Source of the DNA: Vallitalea guaymasensis
Lineage (GTDB): Bacteria > Bacillota > Clostridia > Lachnospirales > Vallitaleaceae
Assembly (NCBI RefSeq): GCF_018141425.1
Contig: NZ_CP058561.1
Location: forward strand, 930,001-994,000
Direction of reading: 5' to 3'
DNA length: 64,000 nt
Numbering within the stretch: the stretch's first letter is position 1; the number at the start of each line of letters is the position of its first letter. The notes under the pieces are model-generated. The model was given only the letters and a program-made list of their open reading frames with translations, ran no database searches and had not been told where the DNA came from. Shown here piece after piece: positions 59,368 through 64,000 of this stretch. Made by a program: the position numbers and the translations under genes.

Positions 59368-60731
59368 TGGGACTTACTAATCAATCCACTGGTCTAAAAA
59401 CTCTAAGAGATAGTTTTAATGTAGACCTGCAATCTCCAGATGATATAGTCATTGCTTTGGCAGGTAATCCTAATACAGGCAAAAGTACAGTTTTCAACTC
59501 CCTAACAGGACTAAAACAGCATACCGGAAATTGGCCGGGAAAAACAGTCACTAATGCTAGAGGTACATTTACTCATAAGGAACAAAAATATATCCTCGTA
59601 GACCTACCAGGTACGTACTCCCTTTTATCAAACTCTGTTGAAGAAGAAATAGCCAGAGATTTTATATGCTTTGGTAAACCTCATGCTGTAGTAGTGGTTG
59701 CAGACAGCACATGCCTAGAAAGGAATCTCAATCTAGTAATCCAGATACTTGAAATTACAAGTAATGTTATTCTATGTGTTAACCTAATTGATGAATCCAA
59801 GAGAAAAGGTATTGATATAGATTGTAGAAAATTATCTGAAGAACTTGGAATTCCAGTTGTTCCTACTAACGCTAGAAGGGGTATAGGTCTTGATGTATTA
59901 AAAGATAGTTTACATAGTATGATTAGAACAAAAGAAACTCTATCCCCTATATCTATTAATTATAATAAGCAGATAACTGATGCTGTTGATGAAATATGTC
60001 CTCTTATATCTCCTATACTCAAAGATGATGTTTTAGATATGAGATGGACTTCGTTAAGATTACTAGATGGAGATAATTCAATAATACAATCCATAGTAAA
60101 ATATCTTGATATTGATTTATCCACTCATAATGAAATCATGGATAAGATAGAAACCATTAAAGAAGATCTTGAAGTAGTTCATCACATGAATATTAATAAT
60201 CTTAGAGAGAAAATTGTATCTAGTATAATTGAAAAAGCTGAGAAAATAGCCGATAAGGTGATAACAGAACATAAAAAGCAACATAGAGATTTTGATAGGA
60301 AAATTGATAAAGTCATTACTTCCAAAGCACTTGGAATTCCAATAATGCTTTTACTACTTGGAATCATATTCTGGATAACAATTATAGGTGCTAACTATCC
60401 TTCATCATTGCTATCAAACATGTTTTGCAATGCAGAATTAAAACTGACAGAGTTCTTCAACTGGATTAATGCTCCTTCTTGGCTCCATGACGTACTTGTT
60501 TTGGGATTGTTCAGAACTCTAGGCTGGGTAATATCTGTTATGCTACCCCCTATGGCTATATTTTTTCCGTTGTTTACTCTATTGGAAGATCTGGGATATC
60601 TACCTAGGATAGCTTTTAATTTGGATTATTTTTTTAAGAAATGTTGTGCTCATGGTAAGCAGGCATTGACCATGTGTATGGTTATACTAAAACTGCAAAA
60701 AAATTTATTCATAATTTTTTATGATCTATAG
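59367..60731 (+). CDS. feoB: Ferrous iron transporter FeoB, truncated
   Basis: 454 codons, against about 600-750 expected. The GTPase domain is intact: LAGNPNTGKSTVFNSL (G1), GKTVTNARG, LVDLPGTYSLLS (G3), CVNLIDE (G4), followed by the spacer (about 180-310) and the first Gate helices ending LPRIAFNLDYFFKKC. The conserved CAHGKQALTMCMGFGCNAAG stretch breaks after CM at 60680; the last 16 residues are unrelated. The rest of the Gate, Nramp-like second half and C-terminus are absent from this window. The cut in a conserved codon run resembles the two recombinase-split genes, so an element may begin here. Confidence 0.85.
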   Translation: MGLTNQSTGLKTLRDSFNVDLQSPDDIVIALAGNPNTGKSTVFNSLTGLKQHTGNWPGKTVTNARGTFTHKEQKYILVDLPGTYSLLSNSVEEEIARDFICFGKPHAVVVVADSTCLERNLNLVIQILEITSNVILCVNLIDESKRKGIDIDCRKLSEELGIPVVPTNARRGIGLDVLKDSLHSMIRTKETLSPISINYNKQITDAVDEICPLISPILKDDVLDMRWTSLRLLDGDNSIIQSIVKYLDIDLSTHNEIMDKIETIKEDLEVVHHMNINNLREKIVSSIIEKAEKIADKVITEHKKQHRDFDRKIDKVITSKALGIPIMLLLLGIIFWITIIGANYPSSLLSNMFCNAELKLTEFFNWINAPSWLHDVLVLGLFRTLGWVISVMLPPMAIFFPLFTLLEDLGYLPRIAFNLDYFFKKCCAHGKQALTMCMVILKLQKNLFIIFYDL

Positions 60732-60874
60732 CATTAAGTATAGCATTAAGCCTACCAATTAAGGTAACATCTTTGTTTTTATATAGTTCTTTGTTGATAT
60801 TTTTTTCTATACAATTAATTACTAATTGTGTATAATAACATTAAATATAATCTATATAGAAAGTTGTGTGAAAA

Positions 60875-62050
60875 ATGAAGAATAAATATTTAATATTAAT
60901 AATATTGATATGTTTATTAGTATTTTCTGCCTGCTCTAAGCAAGTAAATAATATACAGGAAGAAAATACTAACATTACTAATGAAAATAAGAAAACAGAT
61001 GATGCAAAAAATAATCAACTACCAGAAACAAACATATTAGAATCTGATGACAATCAAGCTAATGATGTAAATAATAATGATAATTGTAAAGATGATATTC
61101 AAATACAATTGATTAAAGAAAATACACATGCAGAATATAAATTTTTTTCTCCAGATAAAAATAACTTTATTCTTGAAGTATTCTATCCAGATGAAATTAT
61201 TGACCACGGACACGTTAAAACAAAATTATATTTAAATAGTTTAGATAATTACATTTCAGATGAAGAATACATGAATTCTACACATAAAGAAAATAAAACA
61301 AGTGTGATTTGGATTGACAATAGTAGAGTACTACTTTCAGGAACGGATATATTAAATATTAATAATAATTCTATTGAACATATTGACTTTACAGGTATAC
61401 TTAAAAAAGATCAGTGGATTAATAACTATAGAATAAATACATTAAATACTAAAATAGCATATGTTTTATCTGGCAAAGATAATATAGAGGAAGTTTATAT
61501 CTATGATATATCAAACAAAAAATGGAGCCTAATCTATCAACAAGCACACAATTGGGAAACTGGCACCCCATATGGAGCAAGTATTTTTCAAATTTTTTGG
61601 GACTACGAAGATCATTTATATTTTGATACATCAGACATTGGCAAAAATAATAGAATTGTAAAATATAACCTTTCTACTAAAGAAACACATATTTTTAAAG
61701 ATAATTATATATTAGAATCATGTTCTCCTCTAAATAAATACTTTATTTTAAATTATTTTGATGAAAAGAACTATGTAAACAAATCCGTGCTACTAGATAT
61801 CATCAATGATAAAATAGTTTATGAATTTACAGGAAATTATTGTTGGTCAGATGGTAAATATTTAACTTTAGCAATTGCTAATAGTAACTCTATCTCTATA
61901 CTTTCAATAGATAATAATATGATACTCAAAGAAAAACAAATTGATGGTTTTAATATTGGCTATATAGATTTTTACGATAAGCACTTTCATTTATATATGT
62001 CCAAAAAAGTTTTAGGTGACTTTGGTAATATATACAGAGTAAAGTATTAA
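60875..62050 (+). CDS. Hypothetical lipoprotein
   Basis: A 391-residue lipoprotein: signal and lipobox LICLLVFSACSKQ (Cys about 20), an Asn/Asp/Glu-rich linker to about residue 75, then a beta-rich domain with repeated patterns such as NKIAYVLSGKDNIEEVYIYD and WSLIYQQAHNWETG that suggest a beta-propeller. No enzyme motif recognised. It begins about 150 bases after the broken feoB end and is convergent with the M23 gene. Confidence 0.7.
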   Translation: MKNKYLILIILICLLVFSACSKQVNNIQEENTNITNENKKTDDAKNNQLPETNILESDDNQANDVNNNDNCKDDIQIQLIKENTHAEYKFFSPDKNNFILEVFYPDEIIDHGHVKTKLYLNSLDNYISDEEYMNSTHKENKTSVIWIDNSRVLLSGTDILNINNNSIEHIDFTGILKKDQWINNYRINTLNTKIAYVLSGKDNIEEVYIYDISNKKWSLIYQQAHNWETGTPYGASIFQIFWDYEDHLYFDTSDIGKNNRIVKYNLSTKETHIFKDNYILESCSPLNKYFILNYFDEKNYVNKSVLLDIINDKIVYEFTGNYCWSDGKYLTLAIANSNSISILSIDNNMILKEKQIDGFNIGYIDFYDKHFHLYMSKKVLGDFGNIYRVKY

Positions 62051-62060
62051 TATAACATTT

Positions 62061-62100
62061 AAACTCCTTAGTAACATCATCTGAGTTTACTAAGGAGTTT
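62061..62100. terminator. Bidirectional terminator between the lipoprotein and M23 genes
   Basis: AAACTCCTTAGTAA and TTTACTAAGGAGTTT pair over 13-14 bases around an 11-base loop, with T runs on both strands. Confidence 0.8.
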
Positions 62101-62118
62101 ATCTCTTAACACTTTTAT

Positions 62119-63105
62119 CTAGAACTCTTTATAGTTATTTAAGATACACTGTCCCTCAGAATTAATAACCTTTTCTGGATCAAAATATCTTGCTGAAAAA
62201 CCACTTAAAGATGTGAAATCTTTATACACTACACCATGCTCAAAATATTGTTTATTACCATTACTATCTTTATTATATCCTGGAGTATCTGCCCCATTTG
62301 TTTTTGCTAAATATATACCAAGATGCAAATGGGCTCGATATCCCTTACCGTTGTTTCCAGTTCCTCCCATAACACCAATACTTTGCCCAGCAGATACGCT
62401 TCCGCTACTTACTAACCTAGAATCTAAATGAGCATAAAATGAATAAAATACCTTACTATTTAATGTATGCTTGAGTTGAACAACATTCCCATTCCATGTT
62501 GTATACCCTGAAAATACCACATCACCATCATAGATTGCTTTTACATCTTTAGTAGATTTCACTAAATCATTACCCAAATGCCCATAATTTCCTTGTGTAG
62601 ATACACCATTCCATGCTAGAGTTTGTGTCCAACCATTAGATAGGTAATCATAGAATTTTATTTCTACTGGTGAAATACATAACTTCATGGAATCAACCCA
62701 TGCACGTTTTCGTTTACCCCCACTTACATTATATTCAATAAGAGCATAGTTATTTTCCTTTTTTGAATACAAATAGTAAACTTTTTCTCCTTTGCTTATT
62801 GATCCAGCATTTACATATCTACTACTTGATGGACCACAATAAGTGTCTGTTCCATGATTACAATATCTTGTCTGTTTATTTACATAATACGTTGAAACAC
62901 TTCCTGACACTTGAGAAACCGCACTTTTTCTAATATACATTCTTTTTCTTTTTGAACCAGCTGGATATTCAATATAATACCATGATCCTTCCGACCATAA
63001 AATAGTTACTGAATCATTTGGTCCTGCATAACTGTTATCTGAAGGATAAGAGGTACTTGGACCATAATATACTGCTGTTTTACTTATTACTTTTCCTGTT
63101 GCCAT
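62119..63105 (-). CDS. M23 peptidase with SH3-like domains (cell-wall hydrolase)
   Basis: A 328-residue protein. Two SH3-like repeats (about 1-65, GKVISKTAVYYGPSTSYPSD; about 70-150) each end in a KRKRMYIRK or KRKRAWVDS pattern, followed by an M23 LytM-type domain. Zinc ligands are visible in YGHLGNDLVK, YAHLDSRLVSSG and HLHLGIY. It would cut peptidoglycan cross-bridges. There is no signal peptide, unlike secreted autolysins, so it resembles endolysins or element-borne hydrolases. The ATG at 63103-63105 follows AAAGGAAG. Confidence 0.85.
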   Translation of the reverse strand: MATGKVISKTAVYYGPSTSYPSDNSYAGPNDSVTILWSEGSWYYIEYPAGSKRKRMYIRKSAVSQVSGSVSTYYVNKQTRYCNHGTDTYCGPSSSRYVNAGSISKGEKVYYLYSKKENNYALIEYNVSGGKRKRAWVDSMKLCISPVEIKFYDYLSNGWTQTLAWNGVSTQGNYGHLGNDLVKSTKDVKAIYDGDVVFSGYTTWNGNVVQLKHTLNSKVFYSFYAHLDSRLVSSGSVSAGQSIGVMGGTGNNGKGYRAHLHLGIYLAKTNGADTPGYNKDSNGNKQYFEHGVVYKDFTSLSGFSARYFDPEKVINSEGQCILNNYKEF

Positions 63106-63379
63106 TTTAAAACTTCCTTTCATTAATTAATTTAATTCTGTAATCGCGAGTACATTAATAATAGAGATAATTTAATATATATATGATTAAAGCTAAATTA
63201 AAACATTTTTATAAATTATCTATAATACGTACGTAAAGCCTATGTTTATTGGCTTGATATAATATTAGCATATACTTTTACGACATTACCACGACATATT
63301 GCAATTTTATTTTGTTAAAATTTTTAAATAATTTTATATATTTACTACCACGGTAATGTATTATTCATAAAAATAGCCA

Positions 63380-63402
63380 GTAACGTATTAATTAACGTTA
63401 CC
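63380..63402 (-). terminator. Terminator of the right-edge gene
   Basis: GTAACGT and ACGTTAC pair around ATTAATTA, about 20 bases after the stop codon of the gene reading in from the right edge. Confidence 0.6.
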
Positions 63403-63421
63403 AGCCATGTTTCTAAAATTT

Positions 63422-64000
63422 TTAATTGTTATACTCTATGATAATCTGATTATTCTTCTTTCCTATCTCCAACTTATCCATACCCTGGATACAATTTTTT
63501 AACTCTTTTAACTGGTGCATCTCAAAGGAATTGTCATTAATCATAATAGAATTATAGGTATTAGAATAAACAATCTTAACTGATTTAGTTATTGATAAAC
63601 TATAGCTTTCATAGTTTTTCTTTTTACTATTACTATTTTGTTTTATTTCACCATTAAATACTAATTCTGTACTTGAATCGCTTTCTTCAATACTTATCAT
63701 CGAATCACTCTGATGAAAACCTGAAAGCTCATCTATTTTGACATCATCAATATATATATTAATATAGCTTTGGATTACTTTTGCTCCATTCCCATCTTTA
63801 CCTGGTATCATTGTTGATTTTAAGTAAATAGTTTTCTTATTGTTTTTTACTGCTGAATCATCACTTATACCGATAGTATGTCCTTCTCTAAATATATTTA
63901 TAGGATCACGATAACATAAGAATATTAATATTCCAATAGTAATAAATACAATTTTCTTTAATAATCCTCTTTTAAATATGCTAGTATTAGAAATACTATC
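63422..64000 (-). CDS. Membrane-anchored protein of unknown function, partial (runs off the right edge)
   Basis: The frame is open to the edge, 192 codons visible. About residues 10-30 of the visible part (LLKKIVFITIGILIFLCYRD) form one transmembrane helix; the rest is extracytoplasmic, beta-rich and polar (VIQSYINIYIDDVKIDELSG, SSTELVFNGEIKQNSNSKKK). The start lies outside the window. A short basic cytoplasmic part before the helix suggests a regulator or anchor, perhaps anti-sigma-like, but no family is recognised. Confidence 0.55.
   Translation of the reverse strand, partial: DSISNTSIFKRGLLKKIVFITIGILIFLCYRDPINIFREGHTIGISDDSAVKNNKKTIYLKSTMIPGKDGNGAKVIQSYINIYIDDVKIDELSGFHQSDSMISIEESDSSTELVFNGEIKQNSNSKKKNYESYSLSITKSVKIVYSNTYNSIMINDNSFEMHQLKELKNCIQGMDKLEIGKKNNQIIIEYNN

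Larger units (their letters stand above)
60675..64000. mobile_element. Possible third intervening element beginning inside feoB (right end not in window)
   Basis: The feoB frame loses homology at TGTATGG (60675-60681), and the next 3.3 kb hold unrelated genes (a lipoprotein, an M23/SH3 hydrolase, a membrane-anchored unknown). No recombinase gene or feoB 3' end is seen before the edge. The reading that this is an insertion, as opposed to a plain deletion, is inferred from the two similar cases in the window. Confidence 0.35.

Overview
The window looks like chromosome of a low-GC, endospore-former-type Bacillota. Strong GGAGG ribosome sites, sigma-A promoters with TTGACA and TATAAT boxes, U-tailed hairpin terminators, YerC, DUF1836, DUF5721, a lysine riboswitch and a CIRCE element all fit class Clostridia, perhaps a Lachnospirales relative. 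The genus cannot be fixed from the sequence alone.

Layout. 0-3.4 kb: an accessory region with a Tc-toxin A-like gene split into two reading frames, two tiny genes, a tandem pair of XRE regulators and a helicase remnant. 3.4-7 kb: a DUF1835 protein, an HD hydrolase, a threonine aldolase/MarR operon and an AraC remnant. 7-13.3 kb: a potassium-uptake unit (TrkH, two TrkA proteins, a TPR protein, and a KdpE/KdpD-type two-component system). It is bracketed by 77-bp near-identical direct repeats with an integrase remnant at one end. 13.3-20.6 kb: mostly core genes (rRNA methyltransferase, PcrA helicase, DUF1836, YerC, PHP phosphatase, paired ChrA transporters).

20.8-50 kb is the most striking part. 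The substrate-binding-protein gene of an NMT1/THI5-type ABC transporter is cut by a 3.9-kb element carrying a large serine recombinase and a chemoreceptor. The ATPase gene, probably of the same transporter, is cut by a 13.5-kb element carrying another large serine recombinase, two XRE regulators, a D-threonate-type catabolic operon with a TRAP transporter, and lepB, murI and rsgA. In both cases, joining the flanks at a shared 8-bp core restores an exact full-length reading frame (333 and 255 codons). The permease gene follows intact. This is the architecture of the sigK 'skin' type of excisable intervening element, here placed in transporter genes. A third candidate is feoB, which stops abruptly inside a conserved motif at 60.7 kb, with unrelated cargo beyond. 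Between the two elements lie a secreted CBM21-like protein, a LytS/LytTR/CstA nutrient-sensing set, an MFS/IclR pair and two carboxypeptidase-regulatory-like domain proteins.

50-64 kb: DegV, M18 aminopeptidase, alkyladenine glycosylase, DUF5721, CIRCE-linked htpG, lysine-riboswitch-linked dapA and dapB, a DtxR-type regulator divergent from feoA and truncated feoB, then a lipoprotein, an M23/SH3 hydrolase and a membrane-anchored unknown protein that runs off the edge.
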